From NCBI GenBank assembly GCA_947034885.2, contig OX344750.2, positions 5,952,001 to 6,016,000 of the forward strand: DNA of 64,000 bases, in the 5' to 3' direction. Origin of the DNA: Thuidium tamariscinum (taxonomy: Eukaryota; Streptophyta; Bryopsida; Hypnales; Thuidiaceae). Made by a program: the position numbers and the translations under genes. Under the pieces are notes generated by a model. That model saw only the letters and a list, made by a program, of their open reading frames with translations, had not been told where the DNA came from and searched no databases. Within the stretch, counting starts at the first letter, position 1. Every line of letters starts with the position of its first letter. Below are positions 13,035 to 25,309 of this stretch, piece by piece.

Positions 13035-14176
13035 TACTCTATTCTCACTTGGTATTCAAGAGTGTTGTTCAAGGTGTTGTTACTCAAGGTTTTAGGAATG
13101 AATCTAGACCTACTTCTCGACCAAATTCACATTCCAAAAATCAACTAGACTAACATCAAGTGCAAACATACCTTGAAATTACTATGATTATAAGTTTAAC
13201 ACAATAGTTACAATATAGGTGCATTCTTTGTTCCTACAATGAACAATGAAGTCATCCATTGCACCTTTGAACAACTCCAGCAACCTAACAAGGTTAACCC
13301 TTCAATGTCACAAGGGACGTTTTTCAACCCTTTGATTCTGAAAGACTAGATTCATCGAACCTTATAATGTTTGCATCATCCGTACAGTGGATTTCCCCGA
13401 AAGAAATGAGTCTAGATTGATAAGGTTGTTGGCTATAGATCTATATGGTGAAGGATGCAATAATCAATTCAAATTCAAATTATGTTTTTTTTTAAGAATG
13501 GTCCTGCCTTCAGAGTTGTTTGGTTTGTGATGCTTAGAAATTAAAAATGTACACAAACTTTCAATATTTCAATGTTCGGAAAATTTAAAACATTTGCACA
13601 TTGTGGAAAGTGATCATGTATTGTACAATACATTACCTTCCTATGAATTTTATGTAGGTGGTTCAAGGTGGGTGAGAGAATAGCCACAAAAAAATTTGGG
13701 AAGGCACTAAGGTAAGAGGCTTGAAAACCACCTAGGCTCCAAAACTGTCCACCTTCCAAAATGTACTTTATTTGTACATGATGTTTTTAAATCTTTACAT
13801 GAATATACAAACAATATACATTTTAGGGTATGCACAGTTTTGGAGCCCTATGCCATGTTGACTTTTGAAATTCATAACTAATTCCAAAAAGCTCCAAAAA
13901 AATATGAAACAGCTTGGGTTAAATTGCCTATTCTACTTGTTTTTCAAGGAAAATTCATTGAAAAATATTTCAAGATGTTTTACCTCCCGAAAATTCAGTC
14001 TTAGCCCTAAGATCGTCAGTTTATGGACCTCCTACCTTATACAATACAATGTGTGTTGGGGCCTAAATATGATTCACATAACATTATTAACCAATGTTGG
14101 AGGATTCTCCTTTTCCTTTCTCAAATCTAGGGAAACCTCCACCATTACAATTGGGTGTCTCTCCGAAATTACTGTA

Positions 14177-14563
14177 AAGGAGAAACACCCATTTTCGTCC
14201 CTGTACCTATTCTTGGACCCTAGGGTACCACTAAATCTGTCTATAAGCATCCATTGAAGCATTCGACAAATGTTTAATTCTAATTTGTTGACGCAGTTGT
14301 AAGACACATGTATAGTTTTCATTCAATGACAACTGATTTCAGCATGTGTTCAGTTAAAGGTACACCTATAGGACGGTTCCAGTGGTCTAGGGAGCCAACA
14401 CTTTGGAAATTTATAGAAATTACATACTAATTCCGAAAATTTTGATTTTTTTTTTAATATTCATGATTTTCACTCGCTAATACTGAAAAAATATCAGTTT
14501 TAGAGAACGTTGCCTCCAACTATGCTGAATTCCTTATTTGGACGGTTTTGGGTGTTTCCACTG
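14177..14563. mobile_element. TA-flanked Tc1/mariner-like MITE, copy 2 (inverted)
   Basis: 387 bp flanked by TA, the reverse complement of 1458-1845 along its whole length with scattered substitutions. Its right end is GGGTGTTTCCACTG followed by TA. Open frames overlapping it (13865-14257 and 14074-14322) are chance frames through the element. Confidence 0.75.
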
Positions 14564-15235
14564 TAGAACGTGAACTTCAACCGATCTCACCCATCCCAAT
14601 ATAACTGAAGTCGGAGCAAGGAGGTCTATATCTGCCAAAACTTACACCGTCCACACTGGGAAGCCATGGAGGCAGTACACAATGTTCCCTCCAAGTGCCA
14701 TGTCGGATTCTTCACAAATTGTAACAAATGTGAAGATGACACATGGACACTTAGTGGATTCGCAACAGAGCCGGACATGTACGCAACAGGATGTACGCAA
14801 CAGGAAGAACTGCCGTATGGCTGAAGCAGGAGTACTTCATGACGATTTGAATTACCATTCCAGACTTCAACCCACCATTCCATTCCTTTCACGGAAGTCC
14901 ATTCCTTCCCCACGGAAGCCGTAACTTCTCGACAAGTTGGGTACAATTTTGTCGGCCTCTTTTCTTTTCAGGTGCTTCAGTTTGCCCTCTTTTTTCGGAC
15001 AGTTTTGTTGACATCTGCAACTGCATTCACAGACATGGCTTTTCCCACTCACTTGTGGCCCAATCTGCGAGGTTCGTTGTATGAAGTTACCTCTACCGCC
15101 ATCAATGGCCTCTCACTGAGCAAAAACACGATGGCGAGTATGACGTCGCATCGATCCAGTCGCGAGCTGTGCTTGATTGCGGAGTCAAAGGTGCAGTTTG
15201 CAGGGAGTCAGGACCTTCTCTGACAAGGCTGTGAC
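14564..15235. other. GC-richer island, possible gene relic
   Basis: Base composition is clearly less AT-rich than its surroundings and several overlapping short ORFs exist (14972-15223 +, 83 codons; 14682-14924 +; 14626-14946 -). None matches a family I recognise and no splice-joined model is convincing. It could be a captured gene fragment or a decayed exon. Confidence 0.3.
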
Positions 15236-15604
15236 GAGTACTTGAAAACTTTGAAGCTCTTCTCTCATTTGTTGGAAAAAAAAAAAAAAACTTTTTTGAA
15301 GCTCATACAAAAATTAAAGAAGAGGCAAATGACATGGAACCATGTCATTGATGCAGCTTACTGTTGGCACGGCAATGGGATCTTTGTTTTGAACATATTG
15401 AATCTGTTAGTAGTAAGTTAGTGTATTAGGAAAAATGTAGAGCAACAAATGGGGAACAATGCATTTTTACGATGACATTGTGTCAACAATTGTAAAAGAA
15501 CTCAAATTTCATTCATGCAAGATCATGGTAGATATGAACACACAAGAAAGTTTGGATGAGGATTTGAATAAAAAATTTTCAGTGGTCATTGGTTGAAATA
15601 GTAA

Positions 15605-15940
15605 CATAAGAAGATTTCTAGTTGGTTTACAAGACTGCGAGTTCCGAAACGCTGGAAATGCATTGGGAACGCTGGGAACGCGATGTTGATGTGGTCGAGC
15701 CATTGCCACATTAGAAAACACTAAATATTTATTAATTTTAATTAATTATTAAATATTTTGAAAAAAAATATTGAAAAAAATATCTTCTTGAATCATTTTT
15801 TAAATACATTCTGAAGTATTTTTTTAAATAAATTTTTTTTTTCAAAATTCAGACCAGTAGGGGGCTCGTTTGCAACAGTGGGAACATTTTCAAGGAACAC
15901 CCTTGAAATGGTCTTCTGGGGGCCCTGAAATCCTCTTATG
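15605..15940 (-). mobile_element. CATWAG-family TIR element, left half of a head-to-head pair
   Basis: 336 bp from CATAAGAAGATTTCTAG to AAATCCTCTTATG, in inverse orientation to 15981-16321. Both share the GATGTGGT...CCACAT core and the GGGAACG stretches. Confidence 0.65.
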
Positions 15941-15980
15941 ATTTGTCAACTTCCTCAACCTACCAGATCATCAACCTATG

Positions 15981-16321
15981 CATAAGAGGATTTTTGGGCC
16001 TCTAGAAGACCATTTTAGGGTTGTTCCCTGAAACTATTCTCATTGTTGCAAATTAGCCCCTACTAGTCTGAATTTTTGAATTTTGAATTTTTTTTTTAAT
16101 CCAAAAATTTCAGAAGGTCTTAGATAGAAAAAAAATGATTCAAAAAATAAATTCAAATAAATGTTCTTAAAAAAATTAATATTTTATATTTTATTATTAT
16201 TTGATGCGGTAGTCGCTCAACCACATCATCATACTGATGTAGGAGCGTTCACAACGTTCCCACAATATTTATAGCATTCGAGAACTTGCAATCTTCTAAA
16301 GTGGCTAGAATTCCTCTTATG
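15981..16321 (+). mobile_element. CATWAG-family TIR element, right half of a head-to-head pair
   Basis: 341 bp from CATAAGAGGATTTTTGGGCC to GAATTCCTCTTATG. Only 40 bp separate it from its inverted partner at 15605-15940, so together they form a ~0.7 kb foldback. Confidence 0.65.
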
Positions 16322-16848
16322 TAGTTGACTCTATATACAAAATTGAGAAGTTTTGGAGCTTGGATGGAGGATGATTCCAAACTTCTTTAGTGAATTAAGT
16401 TTCATGCTTTCTCTAGTAGGTTTGAAGTTGCATGTAATGAACTAGAGGGACCATGCAATAGCTTAATGGTGTAGAAGTGCCTTCAAAGGATGAAAGACCT
16501 ACACAAACACCACTACTCATACTTTCTCCAATCATTTAGATCTAAACAAGGCCTAAATGTACCTAATTGCAACTCCTATCTTATAATGTCACTGTACGTC
16601 TCCTTTTTTTAAATTTGAAACCAAAATCTAGGTCTTATGAGATTTGTGCCACATTAATAAAATAAAAATCAACAATTTTAGATGTAGATTTTGAAATGAA
16701 AATGGAATGTAGATAGTGACACAACAAGGTAGGGGTTGAAATTTGGTACACTTACCTTATTTTACAAAACATTCTATATGCTTGTTCATTGTGTACTACT
16801 AGCTATCAAACAACATGCTTCAATACTTTGTCATTTAATGTAAATCAT

Positions 16849-16985
16849 CCCATTACGGACCAAATGGGAGCAAACCTATTACGGGTCAAATTATACTGAC
16901 CGTGGTGTTCATTTAAAAACTTGAATGTATACCACCACTAAAATCTGACCTACAATGGGTCTGCTCCCATTTATTCTGTAATGGG
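16849..16985. mobile_element. Short TIR element (CCCATTAC ends)
   Basis: 137 bp with inverted ends of about 24 bp: CCCATTACGGACCAAATGGG on the left, and the right arm ends TGTAATGGG. Target duplication is not clear, so the superfamily is not assigned. Confidence 0.55.
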
Positions 16986-17485
16986 ATAGTTCACCCTATT
17001 CTGTAATAGAATTATTATTGGGGCAACCCAAAATTTTAATACTGGTATGGGATACCCTAATTTTGTAAAATACCCAATATAGTGTCCTCTCAAGAAAAAA
17101 AACTCATTTACTCTAATGCTGCAAGGGTATGGCCTCCACAACCGTTTCAAACATGCTACAGAAAATCATTCTCCTGTAATTAATTTATACCCATACCAGG
17201 GATTAAGCTACAGAAAGGTTGCTTCAACAGGTGTTGGCAAATCAGTATCTAATGTTATATGACAATTTAGGGTTTTCTGGATTGTGAAAACAGCCAGACA
17301 CTTTGAACATTCCTACAATTAAAAAAACTCAAAATAATAAATTTTATAATTTTTGTGCTAAAATTACGTTTTTATTATTCAGTGTTAGAATTTATAAACT
17401 TTTATTCATTCATTAGAGATATAACATTTCTAATGAAATGCACACTCCTTACAGGCTCTTGGGTGTTACTTGGATAAGAAATAGC

Positions 17486-17758
17486 CATAAGAGGATTTTT
17501 GGGCCCCCAGAAGACCGTTTTAGGGGTGTTCCCTACTGCTGCAGACTAACCCCTTGCTGGTCTGAATTTTTGAATTTTGAAAGAAAAAAAAATTTCAAAA
17601 AACTCCAGAATGTATTAAATAGCAAAAAAATGATTTCAAAAAATATTTTGAAAATATTTAATAATTAAATATTTTTGATGTGGCAATTACTCGACCACAT
17701 TAGCATTGTGTTCCAAGCGTTCCCATAGTCTTGTAAACCAGCTAGAAATCTTCTTATG
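17486..17758 (+). mobile_element. CATWAG-family TIR element
   Basis: 273 bp from CATAAGAGGATTTTTGGGCC to AGAAATCTTCTTATG, closely similar to 15981-16321. It defines the single-unit boundaries of the family. Confidence 0.65.
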
Positions 17759-17879
17759 ACCCTCAAATTTGTTTTCAAATTTTGTAGGAATTGAGGAAGA
17801 TTATAAAATTTCAAGTCATGGAGAGTAATTCAATTTGGGAATTGTGAACATTGATTGGAATCATAATATTTGACCATTG

Positions 17880-19460
17880 GTAGTTTAGATAATGACTCTA
17901 AGAGAAAATTACTCTTCAATCCCCCCTCCTTGATTAATTGTAACATCTAGTATAACAAACAAAGGTTCACTTAGAATTTAACCTTGTGTAAAAGCCTAAT
18001 GGTTATACGGATGACTTCATTGTTAAGTAGGTCATCGAAGAACTATGAAAGGTACATCCATAATGGTCATTCTACTCCACTAATTGTCTCATCCCTTTAC
18101 AATAGTATCTTTGGAATGCCTTAACATTGAGATTCTATAGGGCTCCTCAATCAATGCTAACATAAGTTAGTGACTTAATAAAGTTACCTACATAGGCCAA
18201 GGGGTGAGTTAAGCGGTTTGTTACTATGCTTCAATGCTAAATCACTTTTTGAAACTACAATCCTATCTTGAATTGTGATTTGTAGAATTTGTAGAGTACA
18301 CCTCTAAAAACAATTGATAATGTTGGATGAATTTTTGCTTGATTGCACTATAGATCTTGGTCATAGATTCCCTCCTCATAGAACTGACTTACTATAGTGA
18401 CAACTGTGTTCATATATGCCATTGCTTCAAGTTCTTTCATACTCATTTCTGCAATACCTTTGGGGATAAGAATACAATGCATGAGTGTGCAAAGTTGAAT
18501 GACTTATTCTTTGGGCCCTCAATTTGATTTGAAAGCAACGATCGTCCTTCGTATATACCGTGACTCTTCAACTTGTCCAAATTCATTGAAGACACCATAA
18601 TGTGGCCTCATTCATTGATTGTTTTGCACCCAAAAGGTACAAGATCCTATTATAATCATTTTTTAATCATTTCAAAATTGTCACTTATATAGGCCAAAAT
18701 CTCTTGTGATGCAAACACTCCCTTTTTTGTTGAAAAAAATATAGTTGTTGATTTTGTTTTAATATAAATGTCTTCCCAATGCCATTGATGTGTGGAAAAA
18801 TCAACTGTTGTTGGTGGCACCTATATAGATGATGATATGAAATATGATATAGAATACAAATATTGAACATTGTATTGAACACAATACCAAATACAAATAT
18901 TACAATGTTGTATAGAATACACTACATAATATGCATATAAAATACTATACTAAAATATTGTATTGAGTATAATACAAAATATGAGTATGAAATATTATAC
19001 AAATACTCAAAATATGGTCTTGAATACTTGTGGTGGCTATATCCTATATCCTACTATGAGAGTTTTTCAAAAATATGAATAATGGAAGGAGTGTCACAAA
19101 TTCTAATTTTCAAAAACAATTAATTCACTCATGAACTAATTAAGAGAATCAACTTGAATTATTATCCTTGTATTTCACAATGCACTACCATCCTTTTGTA
19201 AAATTGAACACAAAGAGCTATAGATAATTTCACCATTACTAATGTGCCATGTTCCATTGCTTCAATCAAAATAATCTTGTAAGAAGTACCTTTCAATTTT
19301 TTAATTCAATAAAAAATTTCAAAATTCAATAACTTTTAGAATGTGAGTTGGAATTCTACAAAACAAAGTTCATCCCCCTTCCTTGTGGAGTACTTTCTAA
19401 TGGTACCAAAAACATGACTAAAGAATCTATAGTTTCACCAAAATAAACAAATATACATTT
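17880..19460 (-). repeat. Long dispersed repeat, copy 2 (inverted)
   Basis: Inverse counterpart of about 7200-8480, with both copies degenerate and interrupted by small insertions. A shorter related fragment may lie near 13220-13420 (AATGAAGTCATCCAT). Probably remnants of an old mobile element; no transposase motif visible. Confidence 0.5.
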
Positions 19461-20026
19461 TTTAATTTAAGGTATAGAATGTGGAAACAAAAAAAAACCA
19501 ATTGGTCTAATAATTAAGAGTATTTTGGTGACTATTAGCGTCATGGAGTTTTGCATTTTTCAAAGGTTAAAAAATTCTATATAGAATAGCTTACTTTGTC
19601 AATTTGAAGAATAATTTTTAGAAATATTGGTTTGTCTTGTAATGAAAAAGTTGTGCTACTCTAATAATCAGATTTCAGATTTGGACACTTGTTAGGACAA
19701 AAATATTATATTTTTAATAAGGTGGTACATATCAAAACTTTATATCAATAATTGAATTTGTAGGAGACTATCCAAATTTTCCATCGGTCATTTGATGACC
19801 ACCTAGTCTCATTAGAGTGAAATGACAATGACAATGAGCCAAAAATTTGAAGGCATTTCCTCCCCTCCTTAATCCTTGATTCCTTCGAGGACAAATTGGT
19901 GACTATGGAAATCATCTAATTTAATAGTGTGGGAATCAAATGGTTTATGAAAATCTAAAAGGACTTATTGAAAGTCGAAGTATTCTAAAACTTCTCATTT
20001 TCACTCTTTTCCAAACGATGAATAGT

Positions 20027-20358
20027 CATTAAATGAAATTTGAGGGCAAGAAAAGATTGTTTTGGGGTTGTTTCCTTAACGATTCGCTATGCTATTCAAA
20101 AACTAAGAATAAGCCTTAACAATCAAATTATCTAAATATTCAAAAAAAAATTCAAAAAATTCAAAAAGTATTAAGAAATTGAAAACCAAAATTCAAATAT
20201 AATTCAAAAAATCATATATAAAAATTCATTAATTAATTAAATTACAATCTAATGTGACATAGTCTAAGCCATGTTAGATTGTTGATGTAATACTATTTGT
20301 AGAGTTCCCATAGTCTGTTAACTTGTAGTCTCTTCTTGCTTTCAAATTTCATCTAATG
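20027..20358. mobile_element. CATWAG-family TIR element
   Basis: 332 bp; left end CATTAAATGAAATTTGAGGG and right end CAAATTTCATCTAATG, a TIR of about 30 bp with a few mismatches. Shares TTCCCATAGTCTGT near its right end with other members. Confidence 0.55.
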
Positions 20359-20384
20359 CATTTGAAGGGATTTGAGATTACAAT

Positions 20385-20584
20385 GCTAGTATGTGAGCAA
20401 AGAAGTGTGAGCCTATGAACTTTGGGCCTAAGTATAAATAAAAAATCCTACACTTATAAAAAATCCTACACTACATAGATACATTATAACCATTGACGTG
20501 TCTATAATATAGACCCCTAATTATACTGTAGGTGTATAGAATTCTAAGGTCATAGGCTCACACTTTCTAGGCTCACATACTAGC
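20385..20584. mobile_element. TIR element with GCTAGTATGTGAGC ends
   Basis: 200 bp; left arm GCTAGTATGTGAGCAAAGAA and right arm ending GGCTCACATACTAGC, inverted over about 38 bp with small differences. It lies between two CATWAG-family elements. Superfamily not assigned. Confidence 0.6.
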
Positions 20585-20601
20585 AACCATATATTTGAGG
20601 G

Positions 20602-20858
20602 CATTAGGAGACCACGGGTTATCTTGAGTTCTCAAACTATAGGAACATGTCACATCAACAATTTGATGTGGAGTTTATGAAGAGATTGGTATGTTAGAAA
20701 ATTTTAGGTTTTTCAACATTTTTTTGAAAATTTTGAAAATTTTGAAAATTCAAAAATTCATGTATTATGGATTGGTTCAAAAAATTTGGACAACAAAGGA
20801 AACATGCAAGGAAATAGCCTTGAAATGGCCCTCTCTTGAATTCAAATCCTTTCTAATG
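20602..20858. mobile_element. Degenerate CATWAG-family element
   Basis: 257 bp from CATTAGGAGACCACGGG to AATCCTTTCTAATG, with the shared AAATGGCCCTCTC near the right end. More diverged than other copies. Confidence 0.45.
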
Positions 20859-23013
20859 ATTTTTTGAAAAAAATAATTGTCACTATTGATTGCATTGTCC
20901 TCAAAGATGATCTTGGCCATTGAAATAAGGATTTAGGATGTAAAATACAATACAATGAATTCAATATTTATTGAATATGGAATGCATAATTGCATATGGA
21001 TAATATATATAGTATATGAGTACAATGTGTTGTACATACATGGATATTGATATGGGATCTGGTGTTGACATTCTATATTGATTTTAGTCACACCAACTTC
21101 CAAAAAAATATAAACATTGGAGGGTGCAAAATTTATTTCACAAATACAATTCATTAATTTTACAAGTTAATTAACTAATTGACAAAATTGGCTTTTGGTT
21201 ACAATGTGCTCAAAATACAAGGATCATTGTAAGAAACATTTTATATTTTTGTTTCAAAATGGATTAAGTATTGCAACACTATGATTTTTGAAATAATTTT
21301 TTTTAAGTGAAATAAATTGTAGATTATTGTAAAGCACTCTAAATAGTGTATTAGTAAAACATTTGACCTACAGAAATTTATCTCTAAAAGTTATGCTCAC
21401 ACTCAGAGAATGATGAAAAATACCAAAATACTTTGCTTTGGAATTTGATTTTTAGAAAATAATAATAGTTTTTTGAACAAAAAGAATTCATTTTTTCTAA
21501 CTTAAAGATTCTTTTTCTTGCCATTTGCATCTTAAAAAGAATTGTGTTCTCTATAAGTGTGCAAACGTAGTGTACTGTGAGTACATGTAGAAGGTGGATA
21601 TACAATTTAAAAATAAATAACATCTCTTCACTAATTTGTGTATCTACAATAGAAATCTTTGTATCTCAATTTTCACCTTCAAATTTGCATTTTTGGGTTG
21701 GAACTACTACTAAGACCCTTCAAAATAGCCAAAGAGGGCATCCAAGTCAAAATTAATTTTAAGAAATTGGAAAAAATAATTCAATGTCTTAGAACTACCA
21801 CATATATCCCAATTTTTAATTTTATAGAAAATAAATATACTATGCAAAAGTTATGAGCAAAAAAACACTTGTATGAAGTCTAGGAGATACAGAAAGGACA
21901 AGAATTTCTTGCAATGACCCACAAACATTTTACAAATGGTATATGAAGCTTTATACTTTTAAAAATATTGCAAGCCTAAAATAAAAAAAAAGATCCTCAA
22001 AATTAGGATATCAAAAACATTACATTTTTTCCTCTTGAATTTATTATTTTGAAAATTGCAATTTTGATGTTTGGATGTTGTAATCTTGGTCATCTTTTAG
22101 GTGAAAATAGACATCTTTATAGTTTTATATCAAATCAATAATTATAGATTAGTTAACTTAAAACATTTATAGGCAATTATGTTCAAATATGGTTTTATGT
22201 TAACTTATAGATTTATAATTATTCTTATTTTTTTAGTAGGTAATAAAAAAATGATATATAAAGGCAATAGGGGGGAAAATAAATTATTATTTATATGAGA
22301 GAAGAACATATAATGAGGATATAGGGAGGAACTATATTAGGTGTTAATTGTATTGAGGAATAGATTTCAAAGTATTTTTAGGATTGGGATAGTAGAGAAT
22401 TTATGAAGACAATAGCAATATTTTATTTTATTTATAAAAGGAATGTTACATAAAATTGATTTAAATTAGCTATTGTCATTAGATTGGGGGTTTGGAATCA
22501 AGGGCTTATATATTGTAGACATTTTTGAATTTTTTACAAACAAACACCTTAGTCTTGTATTTTTTTGGATCAACTCCAAAGTTCACAAGACTAATGTCTT
22601 TGGAAAATTAAATCATAAAATGTTGAAGGTGATCAAGATATTTTCAATGATAATAAATGGCTATAGATTTAACATTTTACAATTGTTCAATTCTTAACTT
22701 CAACGTTTATTTATACCCATAGAGTAGAAAAAAAATTCTTAATTTCAACCTTGTTGCTTTAGCAAGAATTCAAAAAATAAGTCATATGTGAAAAAATCCC
22801 TTGAATTGATATTGAGAATTAGTTTATTGAAAGAACATAAATATAATTTTCCAAAAGTGAGTAAGGGAGAAAAACATGACTATTTTGTAAGGTTTACTAT
22901 TTTCTTCTAACATCTAATTATTTTGAAGATGATAGTCCTATTTGCATAATTATTTAGTTGAAGGCTATAAGATATGGTCATCCATCATTTCATATGTAAC
23001 ATTAGAGTAACTT

Positions 23014-23309
23014 CCTGGGGAGGACACTTCTTGTATATTTGGGGGACCCACGTGCGGCGGTGGGGTATTTTTAGGGGGGCTATCAATTACTTGTAATCAT
23101 TACTTGGCAACATTAAAAGAGCCCCTATTTTACCATAAAGCGGAAAAATCAGCCATATTATCATCCCTATTTTATTTTTAAAACACTTTGCCTTTTTAAT
23201 GTCCCCTATTTTATATGTAAATTTCTTATAAATTTTACCTAAGATTATTTAAATGTACCCTATATTCCGCCGCACGTAGGTTATTAAAAAACGGGAAGTG
23301 TCCTCCCCT
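23014..23309. mobile_element. Mutator-like MITE with 10-bp target duplication
   Basis: 296 bp with AGAGTAACTT directly repeated at both borders (23004-23013 and 23310-23319). The ends are inverted: GGGGAGGACACTTC and GAAGTGTCCTCCCC, and the inverted homology continues inwards through GCGGCGG-containing arms (about 60 bp). A 9-11 bp duplication and long TIRs are the Mutator-like pattern. The intact duplication suggests a fairly recent insertion. Confidence 0.8.
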
Positions 23310-25245
23310 AGAGTAACTTTGGAATGTTGCCACAACCCATGATGGTTCAATGGATAATTTCACTATTATCTCTATTTTAGAAAATAGAATGTACCTATAG
23401 GTTTAATATTCAAGGTACTTTGGTTACTACCTTGATCATGAAGGGCTTGTATTTCTAACCTATTAACTCCTAATTACTTGATCAACTATATTTGATCAAT
23501 CTAGAATTTTGTGCTTGTTTGTGTGTGGATCTAGTTTAATTTTTTTTATCATTCCAAAATTTTGTATAGGTAATATTAAGAGTTTTTGTTTTTTACTAAA
23601 ATCAATAAATATTTGATTTTGAGAGATCTTGAAAGGCATAATTGAATGTATTATTAGTGGGAGAGTCAAACTTTATTGTTTCACTTGATTTCTCAACTTT
23701 GAGTACAACTTTCTAATTTCACTTGATTGAAGATCTAAAATTATGGTAAACTTACTTATCCATTTGATTTGAAAATGATCCCAATAGGAAAAAGTGTTTT
23801 TATGATTTTCGTTGTTGCAAATTTATATATGCAAGTATTGATTTAGAGTTATTTGTAATTTCTACTTTTAGAAAAACTACATTTCAACAAATATAAAGTG
23901 GATTTTATAATGAGTTTGATAGCTTTTTGAACATTGCACTTGAAGTTTTTAGAAGTGCATTTTATTATTGTAAGACAATTTTAGTTGTTCATGTCATCTC
24001 AAAGCCCAAAAAATTCTTCTATGCAAACATTGTGGGGAGGGGCAATATACAAAATAAAGATACAAACATTTATCTTATTATAATCTCACAACTCCTATGC
24101 AATTTCACACTGAAAACTTGCATATACAGTTATACACTAATAAGCAAGTTGTTTAAACATCTATGTGATTAGATTTTGAAGGAAAAAAACATAATTTACT
24201 TCATTGGTGATAATTATAAGCCCATGTTCCTTTTGCATAAGAAAAACATGCTTGGAAAGGCTTACGTACTTTATGGGGGCACAACAAAGATTTCTTCTTG
24301 GATGCAAACAATAGTGTTGGAATTAGAAATCTTCACTTATTGTATTCTATATTTCATTCCATCCCATCCCTTGATATAGATGTATCCTAATTCAGAATTA
24401 GAGTTAGAGCTTTAGACATCCCGAACCAAAAAATGAAGGTAAATGTGTAAAAAAATGCTAGACTACAATTGTAACTCTCTAATTATTGCCAAAATGCTTT
24501 TGAAACCTCATTTTATCTGTCATACAAAACCAATCCCTTGCAAAAATTACATATTCAAAATTATATACTCAAAATTGGCCTCCTTCAATTAAAACCCCCT
24601 AAATTAAAGAGCTAAACAACTTGAAACCTTCTTGACAGGAAGGCCTCATAATCTTTTGTCCAAAACCAAGAAAAACAACCCTACCCTAAATACTTTGGAT
24701 TGAAGTCTAAAAAAATGGAGTGTTTTGGTTGAAACTTTTCTTTGGTACTACAACTATCTTCCAATCAAAACTTTACATTTCTTTGAGCTCCAACTCCAAA
24801 TTTTTTGGCGTAAATAGACCCTAAATTTTGTAATCCACTATCTAGGGATAGGAATAAGATTTGCAACCATCGTTGTCCTTAACACTTGAACGACGCCACG
24901 GACGTTTGGCATTGTGGTGAATGGCAAAGAATCTTTCCTTCCAGGACAAAAATGCAACTTTTCATCCTCAATATTGGGGGATGGAAAGGGAAGATCTTCT
25001 ACAGCACTTTGACTTCCAATGCATATATTTGGTTTTTTCAAAGTAGGTGATGTCACACGGTATCAAAATGCATGGTTTCCACGGCCACCGGTCCGTCCTT
25101 CAAGGGTTAAATGAGATTTGCATCAAACTTTGTTATTTCTTGCACATGTTGCAAATTGGGGCACCCATGCAAATTAAAGTTTTCCACTATAGCAACCCTT
25201 TCTCCCTTCGTTTCAGAAAGTGGCCCCTGTCTCCGTGCACCACAT

Positions 25246-25293
25246 GGCCCATGGCCCACCACACCCATGTGGTGAAATAGTGTGGGTGGGCCA
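25246..25293. promoter_or_regulatory. Cluster of site II-like motifs upstream of the nucleotidyltransferase
   Basis: GGCCCA occurs at 25246-25251 and 25253-25258, and TGGGCC a little further on near 25288. These are site II elements (TGGGCY) in both orientations, a frequent housekeeping-promoter motif in plants. They lie about 1 kb before the ATG, so relevance depends on where transcription starts. Confidence 0.35.
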
Positions 25294-25309
25294 AGACACA
25301 ACTCCGTTT

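Larger units (their letters stand above)
21921..25309. other. AT-rich spacer before the first gene
   Basis: Apart from the Mutator-like MITE at 23014-23309, no gene or bounded repeat is supported. The short minus ORF at 24838-25056 lies where composition shifts towards GC and matches nothing known. Confidence 0.4.

Noticed and set aside
13865..14257. 130-codon open frame on +
   Set aside because: Runs into the TA-flanked MITE at 14177 and has no recognisable protein features; the matching copy at 1458-1845 does not preserve it.
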